In this document: piece by piece, positions 14,698 through 27,700 of the stretch
Layout of the letters: each line of letters begins with the position of its first letter
Numbering within the stretch: the first letter of the stretch is position 1
Source: Pelargonium cotyledonis
Lineage: Eukaryota > Streptophyta > Magnoliopsida > Geraniales > Geraniaceae
NCBI GenBank assembly: GCA_036897625.1
Contig: JAYMTA010000014.1
Location: 1 to 64,000, forward strand
DNA length: 64,000 bases
Direction of reading: 5' to 3'
The notes under the pieces: generated by a model
Databases searched by the model: none
The model's input: the letters and a program-made list of their open reading frames with translations, nothing else
What the model was told of the DNA's origin: nothing
Position numbers and translations under genes: made by a program

Positions 14698-17595
14698 AGA
14701 GAATTTCCAAGGTTTCTAGATCGGGGGTGACGCAGTCTTGAGAGGATTCCTAAAAGAAAACCACACTCCCTTGTTTATTATTATCTGCCTTGATTAGAGG
14801 TTGGTTACAGGACAAAATAACATGAGCCCATAAAGCAACAGGAGCTAAATAGATAGGAGACAGCTTTATACATGACTCCTTATACACCCTTATTAATTAC
14901 TTTGGATTAGGGAAGGGACTTACTAGGAACCGAACCCCCTTTTTTCTTCTTACCACTTACATATGGCAGAGGCTCTTATAGTAATTTAACTAGAACTGAA
15001 TTCTTTTAAAATCATAGGGATTCTATTCCTCTACCCTTGCCGGAAACAAAAAAGAATTTTGAATTGAATAAAAGATCTTCACAAAAGATGGAATGAGAGA
15101 ATAAACAGAATTTTAAACGAAGAACTGTCGGTTGACAAATAAATGCTAGAGTACTCTATTTGAAAAAGTGGATCCAGTTTATTATAAGAGAGCTTTATTT
15201 GTACTAGAACGGAGGCCCACAAAAAGAGGTAGTTTTACAAAGGCATTGGCTTGGATAAAAGATTCCAGTTATATTACCTACTATATATCATAAAAGCAAT
15301 TCTTTGGATGTAACACCTTGAATCCTCGGTCCGGTTTAGCCTTGAGTTCCGGTGAATTTAGTATCTCAAGTCAGTGTATATTACATAAAGAGGGCTCTAA
15401 TCTTATATAAATAAAAAAAGAATTCAAAATTATGCACTTTATGGGTCACAGCAGGCATAATAGAATACTAAATTTGAAGTATAAGAAAAGGTCTTGAAAA
15501 TCTAAACAATATTAGGATTAGCGAATATTCTTGTTTTTCTTTGTAAGACAGAAGGAAGTATACTAATGCCTTATATAAATTCTTGTGGTATAACTCTTTT
15601 TTCACATACTTACTACAAGGGACCCTTTCGGGCCTGCCCATAATATTTTTTTTATAGCAATGAAGCCTTTAAAATCCCAATTAGTATAAAATAAGGAAAA
15701 CGCTTTTATATAAGCAAGGAGTACTTGAAATCTCGTTTGAAAGACAGACTAGTTGAAAAGGCCATTAGAATCTACTACTTACTGGACTAACAACCAAAAA
15801 AATAGACACGGCTTAGTAAAGGTACAAGAGCCCATCTACAAATGAAAAGGAATACAATACAAAATAAATGTATACAAGAGCTCCTATAACGATAAAAGGA
15901 TATGTTTTTGCTTTACACCAGTTAAATGCCTTTTACAAAAACTTCCAAAAAATTCCTAAAATGAACCTCGTATAACTAAATTTTATATTCCTGAAGAATT
16001 GGGTAGATTCGAGCCCCCTGACGTGGCCGGTCCAACAAGATCCTTTAGAATTCTAATATCTCACAAAAATTTAAGGCAAAACTCGATAGAAATGAATCCA
16101 CATAGAAATCTTAAATTTAGGGCCTGTAACCCTTTATTTAATATACTCTACTACTTATGTAACTAATGAATAAGGAAAACCGCCCAAGAATTCTCACAAA
16201 TACTTAAATAAATTTGTGACAGTTATTGAACTTGAGAATATACCGGCGAGCTATTAGATACGAGAGTTAGAATTAGGCTACGGGTACTCCGTTTACTATG
16301 CGATTTAATTAAAAAGTCTTTGAGTGGTAGCCCTTTAAAAAGTAGCTCTAAGTTTATCGTATGTACCTAAGTTGAAATTTAGAATAGACCTAATAAGATA
16401 CTTCTTTTTCCCTTTGCTTTGTTCCAAAAATTCTCGGTATTTCGGAGATGTAAAGTTTGCTTTTTATGTTCCATAAAGGTGAATTGCTGGGTTGTAGTAT
16501 TAGACCTACAATAAGTAATACTCTAAAAGCTGGGCCTTGGAAAAAGAAAGAGATTTATCTCACATGAGTGTTAGTTAGTGTAGAATCATTAATCAAAGAA
16601 TCACAATTATAATATAGCCAGTTTTACCAGGAGATATTGTAATATAAATCTAACAGACTGCTTTATCCTTCTAAAATGAAAAAGTATTAACACAAGGATT
16701 CCTACTATAAAGGGTCAATTGTCCTCATAAATAAAAAGGTAAAGCACAACAAAGCAAGGAATTTTAATTAGGAGCCTACACTACTAAGAAAAAAATCCCT
16801 TTTTGAAAAGAATCTATAGTTATTCAAGTCCTTTGAGAATTCGAGTTTCTTGAGATATTTTTGAAAGTCAAAGTTGAATAGATACGTATTTACTCAAATA
16901 TGTAGGGGTCCTTAACTCGGGTATATAACAAGCCTAAAACCTTTTTGCTATCCACACGATATTTTTATTCCTTTAGATTCAAATACTAGACTATCTCCCA
17001 GAAAAAAATTTATCTTTATACGTGGGTTCCATAAGAACTACTCCTAAATCCTAATACTTAGGAGCCTCCTCTGTGTTTTCGCGATGGCCTAATAAAGGGA
17101 ATTATATAATTATCAAGAAAATCCTGTCTATATTTACTATGATACTAATTTTTGAAGCAGTAATCTATGGGGGAGCAGTCAGGATCTCTTATGGTACAAA
17201 AATGCGCATCTTTAACTTACTGGAGCCAATGCTTTTAACTACTTGTATTTCTGAATACCTTGATAGAAGTACATTCCTTAAATATCCTTTTTTGTTAATT
17301 ATGTACAGACTTCTTTCTATTAAATAAGATAAATTACAAATACTAATTAAATACTAATTGTAGACTACGTTACGTTACATCATTTATTCATTCGCTACAT
17401 TAACAATTTTTTGTTATCTTAAAAAGGATTTGAAATCTGTATCTGTAGATTTTTCTTCATGATCGAACTGCTCAAAATTCTATTAACTTCATGAGCATAT
17501 TACTATATCTACGCACATTTGTTATGTCTTAAAACAAAGTCTACTAAAATAAATACATTGTCGAGGAGCACTATATCATGGGGGATAGAAAGGGC

Positions 17596-17609
17596 AAAGG
17601 GGCCCCTTT
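17596..17609. repeat. Perfect 14 bp palindrome
   Basis: AAAGGGGCCCCTTT, followed directly by one more T and then TAGGG. It resembles the core of a terminator hairpin but has no loop and no upstream gene. It is unusually G+C-rich for its surroundings. Confidence 0.5.
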
Positions 17610-19328
17610 TTAGGGTATCTTAGAGGGGATATTAAATAAAAGCTTTGTGAATAGATTTTTATCGAGATAAAGTATCCTGGTATTTCCAAGCGGTTACTAA
17701 AAAGACACTCAAGAGAATGAGTTCTCTTTAAATACTGAAGCGCGAAGAGTAAAAGAAACCCTTAATTTTCAATAGATATACTTAACAAAAGGAAATAGTT
17801 AACGCCGATAACCACTAGGGGATCCTAATATTTAGCTGAATGGAGCAGATGTAGGTTATACAAAATCGTGAGATCAGAATCCAGATTTGCTGTATAGTAC
17901 TAGGAGAACACATATAACGCTGGATGGGAATATTCTCAGCTTAAACTACCTCATACTAGAAGCAATAAAACTGAATAAATAGAAGGAAAAGCATACACGA
18001 ACCTAGATTAAAACGTAATTTAGTACATGAAAAGGGAGAACTCAGAGTTTAATAAAAAAGTTTTTGATTGAAATAAGCCGGTGCCCCTATGTAATTAAAT
18101 GAAAGGTTTTTGTCAATAGGAAGAATAAATTACTATTTATTTTCTCTACTAACAAACCGAGGGTTTATTGTGTTTACTAAGTATTTAATTCTATTGTATC
18201 CGGTTTTCCCTATTGAAAAAAAAAAGTTTTCTACCAGCAGCTTGGTAGTATTTCCATTATCCTAAATGATTATGACAACTACTAATGAATACGACTCTAG
18301 ATTCAGTTGTACAAGAAATCAATCTCAGCTATTAACCCCAATTAATACCAAAAATTTCGTTCGGGAAAGTAATCTGTAATAAATCCTATTTTTATAAAAG
18401 AAAAGTTTACCGTGTTTTTGCTTCTTCTTAGTAGAATCTCTTAAGACCTCTACATAAATTTTTAGAAAGAGCTCTTCTATCTAAAATCCCACGCTTTTAC
18501 CTACGAGCTTTTTATTATAATCCGAGGCATAAAAAAGAAATAGGACAAAAATTCTTAGTTGATAGGATAATAAAAATATCTAAATGACTTGACATCTTTC
18601 TCTGTTTACTGGGGTTTAAGTATATTATAGTGAATTTTTCTTTGTTTTTTAATACTATTATTTGAAAGAATATTAATGTTCTTTAGTACATATGAACTAG
18701 CTATCCTCATAAAGCTAATCTTATCTTATAGAGTTTAACTTTATCTTAAAAGAGAATTTTAAGAGGCTAGAATATGTTTGATTATCGATATCTAGTAGAT
18801 ACACCCTTTTCTTGTAATCCGAGAATTAAGGGTTCTAATTATAGAAAGATTCTTATGATTCTGATTTGTATATAACTACTACTTCCATAACTAGGTTTAA
18901 ACAAACAACCTTGAATAAGCTTTTACTGCACACACCTGCGCATATACATGAGTTATTTCTTTTACAAGATAAAAAACTGACTAGTATACGTTTTTTTTTG
19001 AATACTTGATAGTTCTATAGTCAATTAACTACTTATCTATACTTATCCATTTATAGGATACTGCATAACTTTTATATCTCGGCACTTAAAGTAAGGGGTT
19101 TGCGCAACTCCTCCTTATTCCAAAGTCTTAATATTCCTTTTCCCGGGATCCCACTGTGAACAGAGCCAAATTACATAAGATTCTAACCTTTACATGTACT
19201 ATATCAATCATAAATTAATACCTAATAGAGAGCCCCCCCCCAGAAATAGAAAGCGGGGTTCATATTCTTTTAATAAAGTAGTCAATCCATGCTTTATTGG
19301 GTACTCTTTTATGAGTAAATCTCGAATT

Positions 19329-19401
19329 GGGTGTAGTTTAATTGGTTAGAACACTTCAGTCAAGTTATAGGATGTCGTTGGTTCAAATCCTATAGTTTAG
19401 T
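19329..19401 (+). tRNA. Degenerate tRNA-Asp(GTC)-like sequence
   Basis: The element starts with GGG and continues TGTAGTTTAATTGGTTAGAA, which differs from the usual organellar/bacterial trnD 5' half by only two transitions. The triplet GTC followed by AAG lies at 19359-19361, where an Asp anticodon is expected. The T-arm is GTTGG-TTCAAAT-CCTAT with four of five pairs (one G-T, one T-T mismatch), preceded by the common variable-loop word ATGTC. The anticodon stem does not pair well at any register and T33 is not in place if GTC is the anticodon; the 3' acceptor side does not match the GGGTGTA 5' side. I read it as a trnD relic, or a gene product that would need repair after transcription. It has no flanking genes. 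Confidence 0.5.
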
Positions 19402-22326
19402 ATGCCATATAGAAAGTTGGCTTCCTACTACTTAGCCTCTGTATGGTGGTTCATACATCTGATATTGAAAGTTTGCTTAAATAGATTTTTAGAATGAGCC
19501 ACTCAAATTCTGATTCATTTAAATACTTGATTTTAGCATGGGAGTCCTTTTTTAGTACCAGACTAAATAAAAGTTCTACACATATTGTAAGTAGAATTCC
19601 TTGACTTTTGGAGGGAACTTTCAAGGGGAGTTTGTTAAGTGTTTAGGAGTTTTTATCCGAGAGATTTCATATGACATAGTAGAGCTACACAGCCAAGGAT
19701 TATGAACCCAGGATTCCTGGACCTAGCATTGTTCGAAAGTTATGAGGTTCCTATTTTTCTTCTCAAATGCATTGCTCTGTATTACATAAAACTATCATAT
19801 CAGATTCATAATTAATTTCGTATAGGAAAAATGCTCGCGCTTTACCAAAAAGGGTTACGTATTTTAGTAAATTTTCAACGGTTCCTTCGAGTTTTGGATC
19901 ACCAATTACCTATGAGTAGACTTTTCCTACTAACCTACTAATATAGTCCTAATAAAAAGGGTAGGTGTTTCTAGCTAATAACTAAGAAAATCTAGCTAAA
20001 CTAAAGTAATTGAGGTTTTTAGGGGTTTCCTAACAACAGATAAAGGCAGATTGTTAAACGGAGTCCTATTAACCTGTATAACGAAATTATCTGTATAGTA
20101 AAAATAGAGAATTAAAATCTATTTCTTCAAGTTTGAGTAGAGATGCTTGAAAAAGTCTGTTTCCTTCTTGACTAGAGGATTTTTCCTTTTGTTGTAATAT
20201 TTTTAAATTGGGCCGAGTTATACTGAAGTTGAGTATTTGATCTATATTTGGTTTTCCACTATGAGTCAAGCGAGAAACCTGTTGTATAAGCAAGTAGCTT
20301 TTTTAAGATAAGCAAGGGGGGTACTAAGGAATTTCTAGCACCATCTGTGAAAAAGAGTTTATAAAATGATACAGCTTAGTTAGTCCATAACAAGTAAAAC
20401 TTAGCTATTTTAATTTCTAAAGATTAGGAAAAGGGAAATAGAGCGGCTAGTTTGTATAAAACAAGAAGTTTCGTAGAGCTTCTAATCCTGAGTTTTCCGT
20501 ATTACTCTTCTTGCAAATTCTACTGTCTAAGACTCTTTCTTTTTAAATAACTATATTAAGTTTTAGAAGAGCACCCCTTTCAGTTTAAGGTTGAAAAATC
20601 ATCTTGTATATGATGATCTACTTTACTCAGCTGAAAACAATACAAGATACTTGTAAAACTCGGATTTGAGACGAGAACCTCGCCTAGGTTTTAAAATCCA
20701 GTTACGCATATTAACAGGTATGCATAAACCGGATATATTTTGCACTAAGAGTCCAAGAACACTCTTGCTAAACGAGGTACCCCTCTTGGGATAAATTCCT
20801 CGTAATTTAAGCTATACTTTGTTTTATGCTTTTTGCTGGAAACGTTATTAGAGTTCTTTATACATGTGTTTAGGCATAGGGGTACCCTATATTAATTAAC
20901 TATTAACGAGTAGTTTCTCAAAATACGTACCCAATTAAAGGGTGCTATTAAAGAGGCCCCTCTAAGCATTGCCGAAACTGGTCTTTTACTAGTTTTGTCT
21001 GCTATTTGCTTAATTGGGGATACTCGCTTTCTATAAATAAGTAAGTACAAATTAGATTGAAAAGTAAATAGTAAGCTTGACAAGGTTCCCCGGGCTGCTA
21101 GTAGGGTCGATTTTTTAGTATAACTTTCGTATGCATTCCTCAATAAAAAGGTTGACTTTTTTGCTTATACCTTAACTCTGATCAACAATAACTAATCAGG
21201 CACAGAAACTTGGATTCTAAGACTTTTGTATGCCCTTTAGGAAAATAGGACTGATACTCTGCAAAAAGCATTTCAAAACCTTTTTAAGTTAAATAGAGGG
21301 CCTACTTTCTAGGATAAGAAATTGATTAAGCAAACTCTGAATTAATATAGTTAAAGCTAACTAAGTCTGGTAAACTAAACCGAAGAGAAGCTATTAACTT
21401 TTACGAAATCGGTACACGACTCCTTTCAGATATTTCAATTAGGAATTTAGGGAAGAGTTAGTTAGTAATCCTCATAAGGACACTTGAACCCCTAGCTTTT
21501 AGAACAGGGTTATTTCTTTGTTTAGCCTGGAATCCGCGATTCGGGCAGGGCTAGTTTTAATAAGATAGTAAGTCTTAAAAACTAGTGTAGAATGCAAGGT
21601 ATATATAAGGGGTTCCTACTTTCTTCCACTTTAGAGAACTCTAAGTATGGTATAAAAGCGCGAAGGATATCTTATTTTTTAACACTTCTACCCAGATTTA
21701 TCTCATAAGCTAAATTAAACTTAAACATCATGTGCAATTAATAATGTTTAACGAGTACCCAGCTTGGGAATAAATTATATAATAACTGCTAAAACTCTAA
21801 ATTTCGAACCTAAAGAGTAAGCTTAAAGAATGTAATTTAGAATGCGACGATCCTAAAAAGATCTGGAGAGTATACAACAAAGTGATTTAAAACTTTATTT
21901 AATTCTTTACCTAATATTTTTAATCAAATTTACGATTCCTTAAGTACCTTGGACTGCCTATAAGATGCTATACAATTTATTAAAATTGAAGTATATATCC
22001 TGGAATTACCTGCGTTGTTGTAAGAGATTTCCTACTAGTTTTTCTTAAAGGTGTTACTTAAGTAATCCAAAGGGATTTTGAATATAGGATAAACCAAATG
22101 AATAAGATGAGGGTAATCCAACATTAAGGGTTTCTACCGGGTGTCTTCCCTACTAAAAGGGGTATCCCTGAAGGAAGTTCTACCACTATTAATAAATAAA
22201 AATAAAATCTAGATGTAATAACATTCTTAATTTATTTAGTAAAATTCTCTAAAAAAAATAGAGCGGGTTACCCAAGTTTCTATCTAACAGTTAGAATAAA
22301 TACATAGTAAAAAAGGTTAATCTTCT
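19402..22326. other. Non-coding stretch, no gene seen
   Basis: The longest frames are 68 codons (20087-20293, minus) and 83 codons (20892-21143, minus), neither recognisable. A minus-strand T-arm-like AGGGG-TTCAAGT-GTCCT at 21477-21493, with a TTCTAA word just upstream, looks tRNA-like at first, but there is no room for a variable loop between them. No other structure seen. Confidence 0.55.
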
Positions 22327-22399
22327 TGTACTAAAGTGGAATTGAACCAACAACAGTTGTGTTTATGAATCCTTGTTCTAACCTCTTTTCTATGTTGCC
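22327..22399 (-). tRNA. Degenerate tRNA-Met(CAT)-like sequence
   Basis: On the minus strand a D-arm end GAGGTTAGAACA is followed by the anticodon-loop word TTCATAA (CAT at 22365-22367, flanked by T on the 5' side and AA on the 3' side) and then the T-arm GTTGG-TTCAATT-CCACT, four of five pairs with one G-T. Spacing fits a tRNA within one base: the loop sits one base closer to the D-arm than standard. The anticodon stem AAGGA/ACACA barely pairs, and no acceptor stem can be made. D-arm, CAT loop and T-arm in the right order over about 70 bases make chance unlikely. A Met-type relic is the best reading, but whether elongator or initiator cannot be told. Confidence 0.4.
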
Positions 22400-22618
22400 A
22401 AGGGAAAGCGCTGAACTAATAATTACGATATAAACTCTTTCTTTTATAGCATTACAAGCTCCCTTTTATGCTCTTCACGTCAAAGAACAAATTCAATAAT
22501 ATAACCAACCGGGTACTATCTATAGAATTTCCTATTCATTTACTGATTAGGGGATAAGAGCTCGATTCAGATCGATAAATCTATAAATTCTAGTATAACT
22601 CCACCTGAGCAAAGCGAA

Positions 22619-22652
22619 CCATGAAGGCGCACCTAATTAACTTCCTTCATGG
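22619..22652. repeat. 9 bp perfect hairpin, 16-base loop
   Basis: CCATGAAGG at 22619-22627 pairs with CCTTCATGG at 22644-22652. It is one of the longest perfect short-range stems I noticed. There is no T-run after it, so it is not an intrinsic terminator of the usual kind, and there is no gene next to it. Confidence 0.5.
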
Positions 22653-24746
22653 GAGGCCCTTATTATTAAGCGTTTCCTCTTTTTAGTCAAGAACAGTTTA
22701 ACCCCTACTTAAATTCACAATGAAAACTTACATATATACAAATTACTAGTTTGTTCTAGTAGAGCTATCCTTATATATAGTAAAAAGTAGTTATACAAGT
22801 TATCTTCATGAGAAACTGCTCGATTCCTCTCCCTGACGAGAACCCCTCAATCTACCAAGTAGCGGTACCCATAAAAAATGAAGTTCTTAGTTCCAAGAAT
22901 CTTCGAAGCAGCGGCAGTTAGAGTATTTTCTATTAACCGAAAGTAGGCTTAAACTAGATTCTTTACAATTAGTTTGCAGAAGAGAACGTTTTTCAATACG
23001 AGAGTTGGTTAGAAGTGTATCTGGTTTTGTTACGAGTAGTCAAATTCCCACTGATTTAAAATATTATAGCAAGTATAGTACAATTTTCATTACCTAGTGA
23101 TTTGTTTAACTAATTTACGAATACCTAAAAAAGTAAATAAATAAACGTTGTTTTCGATTTACGAAGAGCTGGAGTTTCCGGTGTTGCGGTGTTAGTTCCC
23201 TCAAATACTGAATTCTCATTCCTAAGTTTAGTTAGAATTTTTTAGTTACTTATGAATAGGTATCCGTCTTTCGTTACAAGATGACGTAGACGTTAATACC
23301 TTTGAAAAGTCTTTACTTTAAATGGATGCCTGTGTAGCATAGAGTGTCTAAAATACTCAGGTTATTTTTTCTATAAAGACCTCTTTTGAGGATGGCCATA
23401 TATAAACATAAGAATAAAAAAAAGATGAGGAAGATATACAACAAAGTTTTGTCAGGGAAAGCCTTAAAAAAGAATTATAGCTTGCGACTGGCGGGTCTCC
23501 AAGGGGCCTTAGTCCACCGTACAAATTTTTATTGCTTTATTAAAAAGAATAACAACGGCTTTAATTGTAAAGGAATTCATTTTTTTTTATATAGACTCTC
23601 CTCGTAAACACCCTTTACTTTCTGATCAATACTTCTTGCAGTTACGTCTTACTAGCACTGGAGACCAGACAGACTACTTAATCAAAAAGAACACAGGACT
23701 TTTCTTTGTCATGTCAATGGTTCGGATCATATGGATTTTTTAACTTAAATTACTTCCTTTTTTGATTCGTATATTATTACATTATTTCAAGGAATAAATA
23801 AGGGGGTCTTTATTATACTATAGCTCTCACTACGTACTTGGATAATGTTGGACTCCCCGTACCACATTTATGTGACTAGCTTCGTTTACTGAGAGGACTT
23901 TTAAAACCCGGATCTAACAGGCGGCTCTTAGAAGAGTGCTTTATAGAGAATTCTTAAGTAACAAGAACTTTAACTACAAGGGGCCTTAGAATCTATTTTG
24001 GGGTAATAAGCAAGGGTTTCTGTTTAAAATAATTAGGTACACAGCTTGCTCTTGGAATGCTATTTATAGAAAGGGTTCTATACTAATTAACAAGTAGAGA
24101 GTTTTTTTGTATTCTGTTCTAGTAGGGTCTAGCAAAAGGCAATTTAAGGATATCCTTGCTTATTAAGTCTTTAGAGAATTATGAATAATAGGAGAGCGTT
24201 GCGTTTAGTGTACCGTGTAGGATAAGTAAAATATCTAGAATGTAAGAATACTGGCTAAGAAACTGATGTGAACCCTGTCAAAACCAGAATCAAAAGAAAT
24301 AGAAGGATGCTTCTCGGAGTAGAGATAGTCCTGAAGAAGTAAACAAAGAAGTCAATAAGGGGTAGAGATTATCCATATTTTAGGTTAACTTTAGTAAGCG
24401 TAACTTAATCCTAATATAAGTGAGTTTTTAATGCTTTATTAGATGACTTCTAAAACATAACATAACTGGGAAACCTGTTCTTTCTAAATAGACTCAATCA
24501 CAAAATACAAATACTGGTCTAAGGCAGGACTATAACTATAGCTTGCAGTTTTTCTAGAACTTATTTGGTACCCTAAATTGACAACGAGGAGTATCAAAGT
24601 AAAAAAAGGGGGTATCCTGTAGTATTTTACCTAAAGCAAAATGTAAGGAAAAACTAAAAGTTATATAACGAGTAGAAAAAAAGAGAGTTTACTCAGGGTA
24701 CTTCTTATAACTGCAGTATCACAAGAGAGTCCAGTATTTGTATCCT

Positions 24747-24764
24747 ATAGTATTTATAGTATTT
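24747..24764. repeat. Perfect 9 bp tandem duplication
   Basis: The unit ATAGTATTT occurs twice head to tail. It looks like a replication-slippage product; the unit is so A+T-rich that chance is also possible. Confidence 0.4.
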
Positions 24765-27700
24765 AGGAATATGCACTCTAAAATCCAAGGGAAAGTGGCT
24801 AAAAAAGAGTTCTTAAAAGAACCCAGGTTTAGGGAAATACAATATAGAATCTTCTTCATTGCTTCATAAAAATGAATGATAACTAACTAGCCTTGCGTGA
24901 CACGAGACGTTAAGAAGTTTCATCAAGGATCCCTTAGTTATTAAGAATATAATATAGGACTCCTCGATATGCTAAAACCTGTTAATTATATAGGAGAGAA
25001 ACCCCAATAGTATACCCAGCAAGGAAAAAGGGGCCTCTCATTTATATAAACGCCTCTCCTAAAGTTTTCTCTTTTCAAAAAGCGCTTATCCCACCCCTCC
25101 AAAAAGAGAGTAAATAAAAGAAACTCCGGTATTTATTATTTATTTAGTCTAGATCCTCGTCTAATTTCGTTACACGGGCTCCCTGGAAAAGGAAAAATAG
25201 GAAGCATGCAACAACATGTGATCAATGAAAGGAGTACGAAGAAATCGTTAGAGGTTTTGTGGGGCTCTTTCAGGGGTGCTGCTTAAGCTGTTTTTTGTTT
25301 ATCAAACTAATTTTGATAAAATACTAGCGTTGATTTTTAGATTTTTATCTTAAGGATATCCCGATAAGCCGCCCGTCTAGCAATGAATGCATTTTTTTCG
25401 AGTAACTTAATGCTTATATCGCATTTGGTTATTATCAACAAATTAAACGATTAGACCCCTTTACGGAAATTCATCTACAAATTTTTAGTTGCATGGTATT
25501 TCACTTCGCAAAAATCTTTATCACATTGTTTTTAAGCCTATTTCGTTATTTAGAAATTGTTTACTAGGTTTTTAGATTTAGATATTGTAAAGCTTTACTA
25601 GTAATATTTAGCCCGTGTACTATAAGGATACGAAATTCTATTCATGGATTCCCATTACAAAAAGATTACAAAAGAAAAACTTCTTCAATAGCTCGGTGGT
25701 ACTCTATTAGCTATCTTTAAAGCCTATTAGGCCTCTATAAGAGACCGGACATTAAACGTCTACAAGAGTAAGGAATACTTGTAAAGCCCCTTTTAGTAGT
25801 TTATAACAGCAATATTACTCGGATCCTATAAATGTAAATCAGAAAAATTATAATTAGCTAGTTCTTTTCTTAGAACAATTACTTTATTAAAAGGATTCAT
25901 AATCAATTAACTCTATTCATGGCCCTCTATCCAGGATGCTTTAAAGAAAGTATTACAAAACTCGAAATAATTCCGGAGTTAACAAGGTAGCCCATTTAAA
26001 TTTTATTAACTAAGGATTCCCCTTTTTAAGTTAGACTTCTTTCAGAGAGGACTCCTAATCGGCGGGAGAAGCTTGAGTAACTCTTTAATTTAGTCTAGTG
26101 AAAACCCTAGGAAATCCCATTTCTTTTTTTTTCATAGTTTATTCGTTTGTTTCTAAAGTTAATCTATTACAAAAAGGGGTACAGGCTGTTCAGCTGAGAT
26201 GAGATTGTTTCGTACAGAGGATATGCCGACTCAAGTAGTACTAAACAAGCATATATTTTAAAACCCGGCAACGCAAAATAATCTAAGGTTTTATCCTAAA
26301 TAGAAATCTTGTTCCTTCCTTCGTCTAAATCCTTGAGTTCTTTCCCATTTATTAGCACTACCCAAGTATACAGGTAAAAGAGCTATACAAAACAAAAGTC
26401 TAAAACTCTTGAAGGGTTTTCTCTTATCTTATTTAATTATGATTTATGGGCAAAGCGGGCTCTAAAAGGGCTCTGCTTCGAGTAATAAAGCTTTCTTTAG
26501 CCGTTACTAAAAATCGAAGTATGTCTATTTCACTGAAAATTTTAATTGAACTCTATTCCCAAACCTAGGAAGAATTTTGAGTTTATTTGTGTTCGACTTA
26601 TCTATATACAAGGAGTCCCCGACTGGAAAACACATTGTAAGGGGTTCCTTTGTTCTGCTTGGAAGAGCTTCTTAAGTTTACAGTTCTTACAAAGGTTGGT
26701 ATAGTTAGTATAATAGGGGTTCTCTTATATAATAGAATTCATTTTCCAAATTTCTTAAAGTGGTGTTAGGGATTCCTTTTGAGATAAGAACTAATTCTTC
26801 AGAAAATCAGTAGGACGTAAATCAAATTAAAGCAAAACTATCTATATAGTATAGCTACATGGGATTTTTTCTTTAGAATATATTTATCAAGTAGTATATT
26901 AAATACATAGAGAGCTTTATAACTCGGACTAACCAAAGCTTAAGTATTATTAACTCGGTTAATTTCCTAGTTTAGGAGGAGATCGAGGTACATGTTAACT
27001 GCAAAACCTAAAGCTGCTGTAGCCCCTAAAATACGCATTTTAAGTACAAGAAATTGAAAAAAGAATTTATCGGATATATCACTCAGAAATAAGAGTACTC
27101 TATGAACTACCGACATTTGAAAGACCTCATTTAGCTAATTTTATCAGGGTAAGATACTTTGCGCTTTCTGGATCAATGATTTTTCACATTTATACTGTTT
27201 TTGCTTAATAAAGCACCGTAGAAGTAACTCGAGTGCGTGGTGTAATAAAATGAAATTCACTCTAGTTTCGAAATCAGAGATAGAGACCTCAAAAGGGACC
27301 GTTTGTAAGATCTTAATTCATCCCTTTTATAGAACCTACGGCTACCTTTACCTTACTTATGAGTAATTCTTTTCTAAATAAATTCACTTATATATAATAA
27401 GGATACCCAGGGGATTCCTCTTCAGGAAAGATAGGGCTATTAAATATTCTATGAGATTGTCTGGGTCTTTTTTTACTCTCGGCGTGCCTGAAGTGAGGGC
27501 ACTTATTTTAAAAATAGGGTAAAAACTTATATAAGAGCTCAAGGTATAATTCGATTTTAACCCGTGGTATTAGGTCTGAATGGAAGTACGCTCACTAGGA
27601 AACAAGAATACAAATTGTTGAAAGTGGCCTATTTACTATACTGATTTATATCAATTCTACCTTGTTTAAAAGGACTTGCCTATAACAAATTAAAAACCAT

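Larger units (their letters stand above)
10867..19328. other. Non-coding stretch, no gene seen
   Basis: Frames reach only 61 codons (12428-12613, minus) and 84 codons (17073-17327, plus). The latter is a hydrophobic translation with no recognisable family and I treat it as chance. Two small perfect hairpins or palindromes (14683-14697 and 17596-17609) are listed separately. There is a run of nine C at 19233-19241 and about ten T at 12900. A minus-strand T-loop-like TCGAAT near 16005 has no partner D-arm. Confidence 0.6.

Noticed and set aside
17073-17327. Hydrophobic 84-codon frame as a small membrane protein.
   Set aside because: A+T-rich DNA gives hydrophobic chance translations; no family resemblance, no ribosome binding site, no neighbours.
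17596-17612. Intrinsic terminator at the G/C palindrome.
   Set aside because: The palindrome has no loop, the T-run is short and there is no upstream gene.
21470-21512. Arg(TCT)-type tRNA on the minus strand.
   Set aside because: The anticodon-like loop lies so close to the T-arm that there is no variable loop, and no D-arm exists.
23000-23065. Gln-type tRNA (AGTTGGTTAGAAG, TTTTG, TCAAATTCCC).
   Set aside because: The T-loop lacks GGTTC, no stem pairs, and the register is forced.
24310-24340. Group I intron core-like word (GAGATAGTCC).
   Set aside because: A single ten-base resemblance without the matching P, Q and R elements.
25368-25378. CCGCCCGTC, as in the rRNA decoding region.
   Set aside because: Only nine bases match and the context is unrelated.
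25975-25995. TAACAAGGTAGCC, as in the 3' end of small-subunit rRNA.
   Set aside because: Thirteen matching bases stand alone; flanks do not resemble rRNA and many rRNA words were tried, so a chance hit is plausible.
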